Counted from the first letter of the stretch, positions 36,083 through 44,107 are shown. The stretch is 50,514 nt of DNA from JAHITU01 sp043800905 (GCA_043800905.1 JAZDMO010000001.1:1-50514); one strand, 5' to 3'. Notes: a model not told the origin generated them from the letters alone. Numbers and translations are program-made.

Positions 36083-38395
36083 ATGTATTTAAAGTCGCTA
36101 GAAATAACAGGTTTTAAATCCTTTGCTAAAAAGGTGGATTTGGATTTTAAAACCAATGTGACTGCTATTGTAGGACCAAATGGTTCAGGAAAATCTAATG
36201 TAGCCGAAGCTTTTCGTTTTGTTTTGGGAGAACAATCAATTAAATCTATGCGAGGTAAGAGAGGGGAAGATTTAATTTTCAATGGATCTCAGACTATTCC
36301 ACGGGGTAATCGTGCGGGGGTTAAGATTACTTTTGATAATAGTAGTCGTTTTTTGGACTTAGATTTTGATGAAGTTAGTATAGAAAGAAATGTTTTTCGT
36401 GATGGAACCAATACTTATTTAATTAATAAAAGTCCGGTACGGTTGAAAGATATTTCTGAACTTTTGTCAGGAGCAAATATTGGTTCATCTGGGCATCATA
36501 TGATTTCTCAAGGTGAAGCTGATAGAATTTTGAATGTGAATGCTAAAGAAAGAAAGGGAATTATTGAAGAAGCTTTGGGTTTGAAAATTTTTCAATATAA
36601 AAGAATGGCCAGTGAAAAGAAGTTAGAAAAAGTTCATGAGAATATTAAAGAAGTTCAAGCGTTACGAAAAGAGAACGCTCCTCATTTGAAATTTTTGAAA
36701 AGACAAATTGGGAAAATAGAAAAAACCCAAGAAATGCGAATTGAACTACAAGGGCTGTATAAAGAATATTTTAAAAGAGAAAACACTTATATTAAATATT
36801 GGCAAGATAAAATTCTGCAAGACAAAAAACCACTTTTGGAAGAATTGAATCAACTTGAAACAAAAGAAAAAGAAATTTCAGTTATTTTGGAAAATGAAAC
36901 AAAAGATGAAAGTAAAAATGGTCAATTAAGAGATTTTGAGAACCAATTAAATATTTGCCGTCGCAAAAAAGATGAATTAAGTCGAGAATTAGGAAGAACT
37001 GAGGGAATAATTTCGGCCTTAGAAATTTCTACTGAAAAACCAGAAAAAATAGAAACACAGGATTCTTCCGAAAAAAAGATGGTGGATTTGGTTGAGATTA
37101 AAAAATTGCAGGAGGAAATAAATAATCAAATTGAATTGGCTGAAAATATGCAAGATATTTCTCAGTTTAAGGGTCTTTTGAAAAGAATCTCAGAATCTTT
37201 TAGTTCTTTTGTTTTAAAATATTCACAAATTGAAAACATTGAAGCGAAAGCTGAAATTGAAAGTGCCGTTGATAATCGAATTTTCGAATACGAAGATAAA
37301 AAAATACAGATTGAAAATGAATTAAAAGAAATTTTTGTTCAAGAAGAAGGTTTTTTGAAGGAAATTAGTGCTCTTAAAACCGAAATTGAAAATGAGAAAG
37401 ATTTAAACAAAGATGCTCGATTTGAGAGCTTAGAAATATCTAACAAAATCAATGACATTAGATATAGATTAAATTCATTACAGAATCAGGAAGAAAGAAT
37501 CGTTTCTGCTGAAGAAAACTATAAAAAAGAAATGAATGAGGCCTATGTTTTAGTTGGACGAGATGCTGTGCAATTTAAAGACTTGGACCTACTATCTCCA
37601 AGTGGTGAAAAAATATTGATTGAAACGATTGTGAATGAAGCGAGGGAAATTCAGGGAGATAGATTAAAGAAAATAGAACGAATAAAAATTTTAATTGAAA
37701 GTATGGGTGGTGGTTCTGGGGAAGATGTTTTAAAAGAATATGATGAAGTTTCTAAACGAGATGAATTTTTAGAAAAAGAAATTATGGACTTGGAAAAATC
37801 AGCTGAGTCTTTGAATCAATTAATTGCTGAATTAAAAGAAAAATTAGATACAGAATTTAAGAAAGGGTTGGAAAAAATAAATGAGCAATTTAAAGAATTT
37901 TTTATTTTAATGTTTGGGGGTGGAAGATCAGGTTTGAATTTGGTGAAAGAAAAAGGAAAAAGAACAGTTAAAGATGATTTAAATATGAGTGAAGAAGATT
38001 TGGTAGAAGAAATCGAAAGAGGAGAAAGTGAAAAAGATGAATTTGGAATTGAAGTTGATATTTCTTTACCGAATAAAAAAGTTAAGGGCTTGCAAATGTT
38101 GTCGGGAGGGGAGAGATCTTTAACTTCTATTGCTTTGCTTTTTGCGATGTCACAAGTGAACCCACCTCCTTTTGTTATTTTGGACGAAACTGACGCCGCT
38201 TTGGACGAAGCTAATTCACGTAAGTATGGAGATATGATTGAAAAATTATCTTCTCATTCACAGTTAATTTTAATTACGCATAATCGTGAGACTATGTCAC
38301 GAGCAGGAATTCTTTATGGAGTGACCATGACAGGAGATGGAATTTCAAAATTGTTGTCAGTGCAATTTGCGGAAGCGGTGAAGGTAGCGAAGTAA
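36083..38395 (+). CDS. smc: SMC chromosome-segregation ATPase, short, no visible hinge
   Basis: Condensin-type ATPase for chromosome folding. The 770-aa product has N-terminal GFKSFAKKVDLDF, Walker A GPNGSGKS (residues 31-38), and at the C-terminal end the signature LSGGERSL (from 673) and Walker B FVILDETDAALDEAN. The coiled-coil arms are short, and between them (about 320-520) I see only Glu/Lys/Gln/Ile-rich helix; the usual 150-residue Gly-containing hinge is not evident. Bacterial SMC is normally 1,150-1,200 aa. Both ATPase halves are intact, so this looks like a reduced form, not a fragment. No scpA or scpB is near. It could also be a related RecN- or SbcC-like ATPase. Confidence 0.85.
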   Translation: MYLKSLEITGFKSFAKKVDLDFKTNVTAIVGPNGSGKSNVAEAFRFVLGEQSIKSMRGKRGEDLIFNGSQTIPRGNRAGVKITFDNSSRFLDLDFDEVSIERNVFRDGTNTYLINKSPVRLKDISELLSGANIGSSGHHMISQGEADRILNVNAKERKGIIEEALGLKIFQYKRMASEKKLEKVHENIKEVQALRKENAPHLKFLKRQIGKIEKTQEMRIELQGLYKEYFKRENTYIKYWQDKILQDKKPLLEELNQLETKEKEISVILENETKDESKNGQLRDFENQLNICRRKKDELSRELGRTEGIISALEISTEKPEKIETQDSSEKKMVDLVEIKKLQEEINNQIELAENMQDISQFKGLLKRISESFSSFVLKYSQIENIEAKAEIESAVDNRIFEYEDKKIQIENELKEIFVQEEGFLKEISALKTEIENEKDLNKDARFESLEISNKINDIRYRLNSLQNQEERIVSAEENYKKEMNEAYVLVGRDAVQFKDLDLLSPSGEKILIETIVNEAREIQGDRLKKIERIKILIESMGGGSGEDVLKEYDEVSKRDEFLEKEIMDLEKSAESLNQLIAELKEKLDTEFKKGLEKINEQFKEFFILMFGGGRSGLNLVKEKGKRTVKDDLNMSEEDLVEEIERGESEKDEFGIEVDISLPNKKVKGLQMLSGGERSLTSIALLFAMSQVNPPPFVILDETDAALDEANSRKYGDMIEKLSSHSQLILITHNRETMSRAGILYGVTMTGDGISKLLSVQFAEAVKVAK

Positions 38396-38439
38396 ATATA
38401 CCAATATACGAATTATTCGAATGATACGAATAGAAAGAG

Positions 38440-38465
38440 GGTCGGCAAAAGCCGACCATCTTTTT
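38440..38465 (+). terminator. smc terminator
   Basis: GGTCGGC/GCCGACC with loop AAAA, followed by ATCTTTTT. Confidence 0.85.
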
Positions 38466-38469
38466 CGAT

Positions 38470-38498
38470 TTGTTTTTAGGTCTGATTTTTGGTATAAA
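38470..38498 (+). promoter_or_regulatory. Promoter of the 156-aa gene
   Basis: TTGTTT (38470-38475), a 17-base spacer and TATAAA (38493-38498), leaving a leader of about 50 bases. Confidence 0.55.
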
Positions 38499-38555
38499 TA
38501 GTTTCCAGGAGTACTAAATTTTTGACAATAAATACCTTAAGAGTAAGGAGGTTTT

Positions 38556-39026
38556 ATGACCAGTGTAGGAGCAAAAGGTGGAGTTATCCGTGGAATTTCG
38601 AGGAAAGAAGAGGAACAAGTCAAAGAGGCTAAGTTGAGATTTTTCTATTATCTTTTTGTTAATTTCCAAGGCTCAATAAAAGAAAAGACACATTTTTTTA
38701 ACAAAGCCCGTCCTTTTTTTTCACGAGAGGGGGAATCTTGGAATGCAACTCCATATAAAACTGTATGGCTTAGAATTCTTATTGACCCTGTTTTTTTGCT
38801 TCTTGAAAAAGAGATGGCGCTTGATATTAAATCAAAGTCACCTTTTAGTGGAAAAATGATTCTTTGCGAAGAGAATTTTGGTGATTTTGATGACAAAACT
38901 GGTTTGGCTATTATGGGTAGGGGAAAAATTACTGAATATTGCCTTAAAAAAGGGATAAATGGCAAATATTGTTGTTATGTCGTCGTTATCCCTGAACCTA
39001 AAAATGTCGAGGTTTTTAGGATTTGA
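38556..39026 (+). CDS. 156-aa protein of unknown function
   Basis: Not recognised. AAGGAGG lies four bases before the ATG. It has its own promoter and a strong terminator. The product starts MTSVGAKGGVIRGISRKEEE, has a helical basic-aromatic middle (FFYYLFVNFQGSIKEK) and ends with an alternating beta pattern, KYCCYVVVIPEPKNVEVFRI. There is no signal peptide or membrane segment. The late CEENFGDFDDKTGLAIMGRG is the most distinctive region, but no family comes to mind. It is one of the self-contained cassette genes, placed between smc and the toxin-antitoxin pair. Confidence 0.65.
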   Translation: MTSVGAKGGVIRGISRKEEEQVKEAKLRFFYYLFVNFQGSIKEKTHFFNKARPFFSREGESWNATPYKTVWLRILIDPVFLLLEKEMALDIKSKSPFSGKMILCEENFGDFDDKTGLAIMGRGKITEYCLKKGINGKYCCYVVVIPEPKNVEVFRI

Positions 39027-39042
39027 TGTCAAAAATAATAAC

Positions 39043-39087
39043 AGCGTCGGGGTGTTGCGAAAGCGATCCCCGACGCTATATTTTTTA
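39043..39087 (+). terminator. Terminator of the 156-aa gene
   Basis: AGCGTCGGGG/CCCCGACGCT, ten pairs, with an inner TTGCGAAAGCGA hairpin, then a T run. Confidence 0.85.
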
Positions 39088-39094
39088 TAAGAAT

Positions 39095-39122
39095 TTGACT
39101 TTTAATATTTAAATGTTAAAAT
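39095..39122 (+). promoter_or_regulatory. Promoter of the toxin-antitoxin pair
   Basis: TTGACT (39095-39100), a 16-base spacer and TAAAAT (39117-39122). Just downstream is AAGTAAGTAAATAAGTAA, a short direct repeat that could be an operator for the antitoxin. Confidence 0.55.
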
Positions 39123-39151
39123 AAGAAAGTAAGTAAATAAGTAAAAATATT

Positions 39152-39412
39152 ATGTTAAAAAATACTACTGAAAAAGTTCAAAAAATGACAAGTCGAGGAC
39201 AAATAACTTTGCCTGCGAGTTGGAGAAAGAAAATAAAAACTGAACAAATTCTTTTAAAAACTAAAGGTGATTTTATAGAAATTTCTCCTTTTCATTTACC
39301 AAATAAAAACACTCAAAATGAGTATACTGTTTTTGATGCGATTCGTGATAATAAAGGAAAAGGAATAAAGGCTGATGATTTGTTAAAAATTTTAAAAGAA
39401 ATTAATGGATAA
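39152..39412 (+). CDS. AbrB/MazE-type antitoxin
   Basis: The 86-aa product has a SpoVT/AbrB swapped-hairpin DNA-binding domain: KMTSRGQITLPASWRKKI followed by ILLKTKGDFIEISPF. The C-terminal 35 residues are hydrophilic and would wrap the toxin. The stop codon overlaps the start of the next gene by eight bases, the usual translational coupling of toxin-antitoxin pairs. It should repress its own promoter; a GTAAGTAAATAAGTAA repeat lies at the predicted transcript start. Confidence 0.8.
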   Translation: MLKNTTEKVQKMTSRGQITLPASWRKKIKTEQILLKTKGDFIEISPFHLPNKNTQNEYTVFDAIRDNKGKGIKADDLLKILKEING

Positions 39413-39644
39413 CATCAAAAAACTTTTTGAAAAAATTACAAAAAAAGATAACCTCCTGTTACAAAAAATAATTTTAGATTTAAAGAATAATAATCTAGAT
39501 AATCTCAATATAAAAAAGTTAACCAACAGTGACTTTTATAGATTAAGAAAGGGGAGGTTTAGGATTATTTTTCATTACGAAAGAAAGGTTATTGTTGTTG
39601 ATTCTATAAAACTGAGGGATGATAAAACTTACAATAATTTTTAA
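39405..39644 (+). CDS. RelE/ParE-type toxin
   Basis: The 79-aa basic product has the RelE-superfamily ending: FYRLRKGRFRIIFHYERKVI followed by VVDSIKLRDDKTY. In related toxins the Arg residues of this region contact the ribosome or mRNA; whether this one is an mRNA interferase (RelE) or a gyrase poison (ParE) cannot be told. The gene overlaps its antitoxin. A terminator at 39654-39686 follows. Confidence 0.8.
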   Translation: MDNIKKLFEKITKKDNLLLQKIILDLKNNNLDNLNIKKLTNSDFYRLRKGRFRIIFHYERKVIVVDSIKLRDDKTYNNF

Positions 39645-39653
39645 ATAAAAACT

Positions 39654-39686
39654 AAAAAATAGATAGATTTTATCTATCTATTTTTT
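39654..39686. terminator. Bidirectional terminator between toxin and rnr
   Basis: AAAAAATAGATAGA/TCTATCTATTTTTT with a five-base loop; A run and T run at the two ends suit both convergent genes. Confidence 0.85.
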
Positions 39687-39712
39687 GTAATACATAATAT
39701 TTAATACATATC
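39687..39712. repeat. ATACATAATATTTAATACAT AT repeat
   Basis: Another copy of the iterated AATACATA repeat, ending at the rnr stop codon. Confidence 0.55.
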
Positions 39713-41643
39713 TATACCAACTCAAAATCAATTACCTGTCTTTCAATATCGGTTTTGACTAATTTAACTTGAATTTCATCTCCGAGAGTGTAAGAGGTTT
39801 TGGTTTTTTGACCGACAAGACGATATTTTTTTTCATCTAATCTGTAATAATCATCAGCTAGGGAAGAAAGACTAATCATTCCTTCAGCTCCATTTTCTAT
39901 CTGTACATAGACGCCCCACTTAGTAATTCCAGAAATTACTCCCTTGAATTCTTGTCCAATTTTGGTGGACATTAATTCGGTGAATTTATATTTATCAGAA
40001 GCTCTCTCGGCATTGGTGGCGGCAATTTCTTGTTGAGAAGAACGGAAAGTTAATTCTTTATATTTTTTTTCTGAGCGAGGAGATAAATTATTTCCACTTA
40101 AATAGGTTTTCATTAAACGATGAACCATCATATCAGGATAACGACGAATTGGTGAGGTAAAATGAGTATAGTATTTGAAAGCTAGTCCATAATGTCCAAT
40201 ATTTTTTACAGAATAAATAGCTTTCGCCATAGATTTAAGCATAGCGGTAGCAATTAAATTACCTTCAGGTTCTCCTTCTATTTTTTCCAACAAAGCGTTT
40301 AAGTCGCGAGAAGAAACTTTATTGTCTTTTATTTTTAAATGAAAACCAGTAGTTTTCAAAAACTCCGCTAATTCTTTCATATTTTCAGCTTTAGGCACAT
40401 CGTGAATTCTATAAACAAAAGGTAAATTTATTTTTAACTCTTCTTCTTTGCGATGAATAAATTCCGCCACTTCTTTATTAGCTAAAAGCATAAAGTCTTC
40501 AATCAATTCATTAGTTTCCATTAATTCTTTTTTGTAGACATCTATAGCTTTTCCGTTTTCATCTAAAATAAATTTATACTCATTACTTCCAAAAGAAATG
40601 GCCCCGTTTTTCATTCTTGCTTGACGCATAATTTGGGCCAAGTTATCTAATTGTTGAAGCTCTTCATAAAATTTTCCAGATTTTTCATCCAAAGTTTTTT
40701 GAGCCTCTTTATAAGTAAATCTTTTGTCAGAGTGAATGACCGTTTCTCCAAACCACCTTTCTTTTACTTGAGCATTTTTATCCATTACAAAAACAGCTGA
40801 ATAGGTCAGCTTGTCTTCGTTAGGATTAAGAGAACACAAATTATTTGAAAGCACCTCTGGAAGCATGGGAATAGTTCTGTCCACTAAATAGACAGAAGTA
40901 CATCTTTCTACGGCTTCACGATCAATAGGCGAATCAATTTTGACATAATGCGTCACATCAGCGATATGAATTCCAACCTCAAAATCACCATTATCTAATT
41001 TTTTGAAAGAGAGAGCGTCGTCAAAATCTTTGGCATCGTCAGGGTCAACGGTGAAAGTAATTCGATCACGAAAATCTTTTCTTTTAGGAATTTCTGCTTC
41101 AAAATCTTTTTGTGCTTGCTGGGAAATTTTTTCGGCTTCGTCTTCTACTCCGGCAGGGAAGTTCGGAGCAAAACCTTTTTCGTATAAAATGGCTTGCATT
41201 TCGGTTTCGTTATCTCCTTTGTGACCGAGAATTGAAATAATTCTTCCTGTGGGATTGTGTTGAGGATTAGTCCAATCGTCCATTTTAACTACAATTTTTA
41301 CATCTAAACTAGGAGTAAACTCATCAAAGTTTTCTATTTCCAAACGAGGATAAAATTTAAAATCATCAGCTTTCAAAAACCAAGTGCCGTCTTTTTGAAA
41401 AACAGTTCCCACAAATTGAGTTTTTGCTCTTTCAATTATTTTCGTTATACGAGCATCTTTTCTTTCTATGTCTACCTCTACTAAATCATTATTGAGAGCG
41501 GTATTCAAATTATTTTCTTCAATTTTAATTTCTTTTTTATTTTTAGAGTCTAATTTTAAAAAACCGGTTTTTTTGCCGGTGATAAGAATATTGCCAGTAA
41601 TGATTTGGGGAACATTACTTTTTTCTTTTTTGTGTTTAATCAT
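39712..41643 (-). CDS. rnr: Ribonuclease R (RNB-family 3'-5' exonuclease)
   Basis: Degrades structured RNA from the 3' end, in mRNA and rRNA quality control. The 643-aa product has N-terminal cold-shock-like OB segments (GNILITGKKTGFLKLD, FVGTVFQKDGTWFL), the RNB catalytic core with TVDPDDAKDFDDALSF (the metal-binding Asp residues), YLVDRTIPMLPEVLSNNLCS and HFTSPIRRYPDMMVHRLM, and a C-terminal S1 domain (GQEFKGVISGITKWGVYVQI). It is shorter than E. coli RNase R (813 aa). TATAAT ends eight bases before the ATG and there is no Shine-Dalgarno sequence. Confidence 0.96.
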   Translation of the reverse strand: MIKHKKEKSNVPQIITGNILITGKKTGFLKLDSKNKKEIKIEENNLNTALNNDLVEVDIERKDARITKIIERAKTQFVGTVFQKDGTWFLKADDFKFYPRLEIENFDEFTPSLDVKIVVKMDDWTNPQHNPTGRIISILGHKGDNETEMQAILYEKGFAPNFPAGVEDEAEKISQQAQKDFEAEIPKRKDFRDRITFTVDPDDAKDFDDALSFKKLDNGDFEVGIHIADVTHYVKIDSPIDREAVERCTSVYLVDRTIPMLPEVLSNNLCSLNPNEDKLTYSAVFVMDKNAQVKERWFGETVIHSDKRFTYKEAQKTLDEKSGKFYEELQQLDNLAQIMRQARMKNGAISFGSNEYKFILDENGKAIDVYKKELMETNELIEDFMLLANKEVAEFIHRKEEELKINLPFVYRIHDVPKAENMKELAEFLKTTGFHLKIKDNKVSSRDLNALLEKIEGEPEGNLIATAMLKSMAKAIYSVKNIGHYGLAFKYYTHFTSPIRRYPDMMVHRLMKTYLSGNNLSPRSEKKYKELTFRSSQQEIAATNAERASDKYKFTELMSTKIGQEFKGVISGITKWGVYVQIENGAEGMISLSSLADDYYRLDEKKYRLVGQKTKTSYTLGDEIQVKLVKTDIERQVIDFELV

Positions 41644-41651
41644 ATTTTGAG

Positions 41652-41657
41652 ATTATA
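41652..41657 (-). promoter_or_regulatory. rnr -10 box, leaderless geometry
   Basis: Perfect TATAAT on the minus strand, eight bases before the ATG. The -35 region falls in the AT repeat and is not clear. Confidence 0.5.
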
Positions 41658-41663
41658 ACATAA

Positions 41664-41699
41664 ATATGTATTAAGTATCACGTATTATGTATTATGTAT
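41664..41699. repeat. ATATGTATTAAGTATCACGT AT repeat
   Basis: A copy of the iterated TATGTATTA repeat in the rnr promoter region, followed by TTTTGCTTCGCAAAAT. Confidence 0.55.
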
Positions 41700-41741
41700 G
41701 GATTTTGCTTCGCAAAATTAATTATGAAAATTCTTACTCTT

Positions 41742-41806
41742 CGTCATTGCGAAGGAGGTTTCTTGATTTTTTGTTAAAAATCAAGAAACCTCCTGTGGCA
41801 ATCCAG
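41742..41806. repeat. Hairpin element, variable stem type
   Basis: CGTCATTGCGA, a perfect 19-bp stem (41753-41771 with 41776-41794, AGGAGGTTTCTTGATTTTT) with loop TGTT, and GTGGCAATCCAG. Confidence 0.85.
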
Positions 41807-41816
41807 AAATATAAAT

Positions 41817-41853
41817 AGTCCAGTTAACTGGACTATCGCAGTTAACTGCGATA
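41817..41853. repeat. Two tandem palindromes sharing a GTTAAC core
   Basis: AGTCCAGTTAACTGGACT overlaps TATCGCAGTTAACTGCGATA. The second belongs to the family at 968, 6401 and 26701; the first is a relative with different flanks. Confidence 0.8.
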
Positions 41854-41889
41854 ACAATATTGAAAATTGATAATAAAAAAAATAAAAAA

Positions 41890-41927
41890 CCGCCCAACAA
41901 AAATCGCTAGGCGATTTTGTTGGGCGG
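41890..41927 (-). terminator. Terminator of the 84-aa gene
   Basis: CGCCCAACAAAAATCGC and GCGATTTTGTTGGGCG, one unpaired A, loop TAG; followed on the minus strand by a T run. Confidence 0.85.
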
Positions 41928-41940
41928 GGAATGGAGAAAA

Positions 41941-42195
41941 CTAAACTACAAATTTTTCTCCATTGATAGTGATTTCTTCTTGGCTGATAAACACTTTGTT
42001 TTTATCGTCGTCGATGTAGAATCCATACGGAGAATCGTCGATGGGTATTTCAACTCTATCTCCTAATTCTACATCAAGACCTTTTGACCATGAATCGTTG
42101 ATATCGCAGAAGATGTGTTTCTCATCTTCAGTTTCAACAACAATTACAATTCCATTTTTTCGAATACCCACAACTTCTCCTTCAATAACTTTCAC
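41941..42195 (-). CDS. 84-aa small beta-rich protein, GTG start, unknown function
   Basis: Not recognised. The start is GTG, fixed by AAGGAG six bases upstream. The acidic 84-aa product begins MKVIEGEVVGIRKNGIVIVV and looks like five or six short beta strands (HIFCDINDS, GDRVEIPIDD, GFYIDDDKNKVFISQ), compatible with a small barrel such as an OB or SH3-like fold. It has a terminator downstream and TTTACA-N17-TAAAAA upstream. Its single Cys is not part of a motif. It belongs to the small cassette set. Confidence 0.6.
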   Translation of the reverse strand: MKVIEGEVVGIRKNGIVIVVETEDEKHIFCDINDSWSKGLDVELGDRVEIPIDDSPYGFYIDDDKNKVFISQEEITINGEKFVV

Positions 42196-42326
42196 TTTTT
42201 TCTCCTTATGTTATTGGTTGCTTGAAAAAATCTTTTATCTTTTTATCAAAAAAGAATAGATTTGTAAATCGGGAAGAGGATGATTGTAAAATGATCGTTT
42301 TTTTAAAAATTACAAAATTAAAAATC

Positions 42327-42370
42327 CACCCAGCCATAGTTTTTTGAATTAAAAAACTATGGCTGGGTGT
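42327..42370. repeat. Perfect 20-bp hairpin before the mraZ promoter
   Basis: CACCCAGCCATAGTTTTTT and AAAAAACTATGGCTGGGTG with loop GAATT. It could terminate transcription toward mraZ, but no T run follows. Confidence 0.75.
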
Positions 42371-42376
42371 GGATAA
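42368..42376 (-). promoter_or_regulatory. Single DnaA-box match upstream of mraZ
   Basis: TTATCCACA, the consensus DnaA box, on the minus strand, directly after the hairpin. It is a single site, so not an origin by itself. Confidence 0.35.
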
Positions 42377-42389
42377 CTCGGTTTGCTAT

Positions 42390-42440
42390 GTGGGAACGAG
42401 TGTTATAAAATATAGGACAAGTGGTAAAGAGTGGGAAATA
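42390..42440 (+). promoter_or_regulatory. Likely MraZ operator at the division-cluster promoter
   Basis: GTGGTAAAGA and GTGGGAAATA stand in direct ten-base repeat at 42421-42440, and GTGGGAACGA with GTGTTATAAA at 42390-42409. MraZ is known to bind TGGG-type repeats spaced by one helical turn in front of its own gene. TATAAA at 42403 may be the -10 box. Confidence 0.55.
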
Positions 42441-42498
42441 AAATAAGAAGCGAAGCGACTATATTTTATTTTCCCCTATAAAACACTTTTAAACTGTC

Positions 42499-42933
42499 AT
42501 GCTTATAGGTGAATATACACATGTTCTAGATACTAAAAAAAGGGTTTCATTACCTACTAAGTTTAGAACGGCTATTGGTAAAAACATGATTATGACTAAA
42601 GGGTTGGATCACTGTGTTTATATTTACACTCTAGCTGAATGGAAAAAAGTTTTGGAACAACTTTCCAATTTATCCATGTTACAAGCTGATTCTCGTTCTT
42701 TTAAAAGATTTATGATTTCAGGAGCGGTAGAAACTTCAGTTGATTCCATCGGAAGAATTTTGGTTCCAGATTTTTTGAAAGATTATGCAAAATTGAAAAC
42801 GAAGGTTGTAATTGCTGGAGTAAATGATCATGTGGAAATTTGGGACGAACGAACATGGAAATCATATAAAGAAAAAGTGGAAAATTCTGCAGATGCTTTG
42901 GCTGAAAAATTAGGTGAAATAGGAATGATTTAG
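42499..42933 (+). CDS. mraZ: Transcriptional regulator MraZ
   Basis: First gene of the division and wall cluster and its autoregulator. The 144-aa product has the two repeated AbrB-like halves: GEYTHVLDTKKRVSLPTKFR at the N-terminus and ETSVDSIGRILVPDFL in the middle. Length is normal. Repeats of GTGG(G/T)A at 42390-42440, 60-110 bases upstream, fit its own operator. Order mraZ-rsmH-ftsL-ftsI-murF follows. Confidence 0.95.
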   Translation: MLIGEYTHVLDTKKRVSLPTKFRTAIGKNMIMTKGLDHCVYIYTLAEWKKVLEQLSNLSMLQADSRSFKRFMISGAVETSVDSIGRILVPDFLKDYAKLKTKVVIAGVNDHVEIWDERTWKSYKEKVENSADALAEKLGEIGMI

Positions 42934-42954
42934 AAATCAAAGATTTCTAAATCA

Positions 42955-43043
42955 AATTTCTAATTTTCAATTTCTAATTTCTAAACAATGACAAAATTTA
43001 CAAAATGATTAAATATTTCAAACATTAAAAAATTAATTCATTG
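42955..43043. repeat. Spacer repeat F, copy 2
   Basis: 35 bases (42955-42989) identical to 15976-16010, and AAATTAATTCATTG (43030-43043) as in the first copy. The following AAAATTAGAAATTGAAAATT is the reverse complement of the left part, so the element is an imperfect long palindrome. Confidence 0.75.
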
Positions 43044-43105
43044 AAAATTGTTTGAAAATTAGAAATTGAAAATTGAAAATTAAAAAATCGAATTAATTGA
43101 AAAAG

Positions 43106-44044
43106 ATGATAAAAAAAGATAAATCGGAATTGAAAGATGTATCGAAAACAATCCACAAGCCAGTTCTTTTAAAAGAAGTAATAGACATAATGAATCTTTC
43201 GGAAGGAGAAATCTTTTTGGATGGAACTTTAGGTGGTGGAGGTTATTTTAAAACTCTTTGTTTAAAAGTAGGGAAGTCAGGAATAGGAATTGGACTTGAT
43301 CAGGATGCCGGAGCTGTTGAAAAAATGAAAGAACAAAAATTTGCTTGCCAAACTTATTTTGTAAATGAAAATTATCGTAATATGGATAAAGTTTTGAAAG
43401 ATTTGGCTATTGATAAAGCAGATGTTGTTGTGCTTGATTTAGGAATTAGTTCAGACCAATTAGAAAATTCTGGTAGAGGTTTCAGTTTCAAAAAAGACGA
43501 ACCGCTTTTGATGACTTTAAAAAAAGATTTAGGAAAAGATGATTTAACCGCTCAAGAAATTGTAAATAACTGGGAAGAAGAAAACATTGCTGACATACTT
43601 TTTGGTTATGGAGAAGAAAGATTGGCTCGAAGAATTGCTAAAGAAATTTGTAAGACGCGCGAAGAAAAAGAAATTTCCACGACCTTTGAGCTAGTAGAAA
43701 TTATAAAAAAAGCTGTTCCAATTTGGTATCAATTTAAAAAGACTCATTATGCTACAAAAACTTTTCAAGCCCTGAGAATTACAGTTAATAATGAAATTGA
43801 ATTTTTAAAAGAGGGTTTAGAAAAAGCTTTTTCAGTTTTAAACGAAAACGGTCGAATAGGAGTAGTCACTTTTCATAGTTTAGAAGATCGCGTAGTTAAA
43901 AATTTTTTTAAAAAAAAGAAAGAGGAAAAAAGGGGAGAATTATTAACCAAAAAACCAATTATTCCAAGTGCTGAGGAATTAGTCGAAAATCCTCGTTCTC
44001 GAAGCGCAAAATTAAGAGGAATTAAGAGAGTCGAAAGTTCTTAA
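43106..44044 (+). CDS. rsmH: 16S rRNA m4C1402 methyltransferase RsmH
   Basis: N4-methylates C1402 in the ribosomal P-site using S-adenosylmethionine. The 312-aa product has HKPVLLKEVIDIM, the SAM-binding LDGTLGGGGYF, VVVLDLGISSDQLENSGRGF, a TKTFQALRITVNNE block and VVTFHSLEDRVVKNFF. The motif usually read GGH is GGY here. A TTG three codons upstream could also start the frame; the ATG is preferred. It is the second gene of the cluster, as in most bacteria. Confidence 0.95.
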   Translation: MIKKDKSELKDVSKTIHKPVLLKEVIDIMNLSEGEIFLDGTLGGGGYFKTLCLKVGKSGIGIGLDQDAGAVEKMKEQKFACQTYFVNENYRNMDKVLKDLAIDKADVVVLDLGISSDQLENSGRGFSFKKDEPLLMTLKKDLGKDDLTAQEIVNNWEEENIADILFGYGEERLARRIAKEICKTREEKEISTTFELVEIIKKAVPIWYQFKKTHYATKTFQALRITVNNEIEFLKEGLEKAFSVLNENGRIGVVTFHSLEDRVVKNFFKKKKEEKRGELLTKKPIIPSAEELVENPRSRSAKLRGIKRVESS

Positions 44045-44107
44045 AGTCCGTAAAGTAAAAATTTGCTCTGCAAATTTTAAAAAAGACTTTAGACTCAACA
44101 AAAAATT

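Noticed and set aside
42368..42376. Chromosomal replication origin near the DnaA box
   Set aside because: Only one consensus box was noticed and no dnaA or dnaN gene is near; the region is a division-gene promoter.
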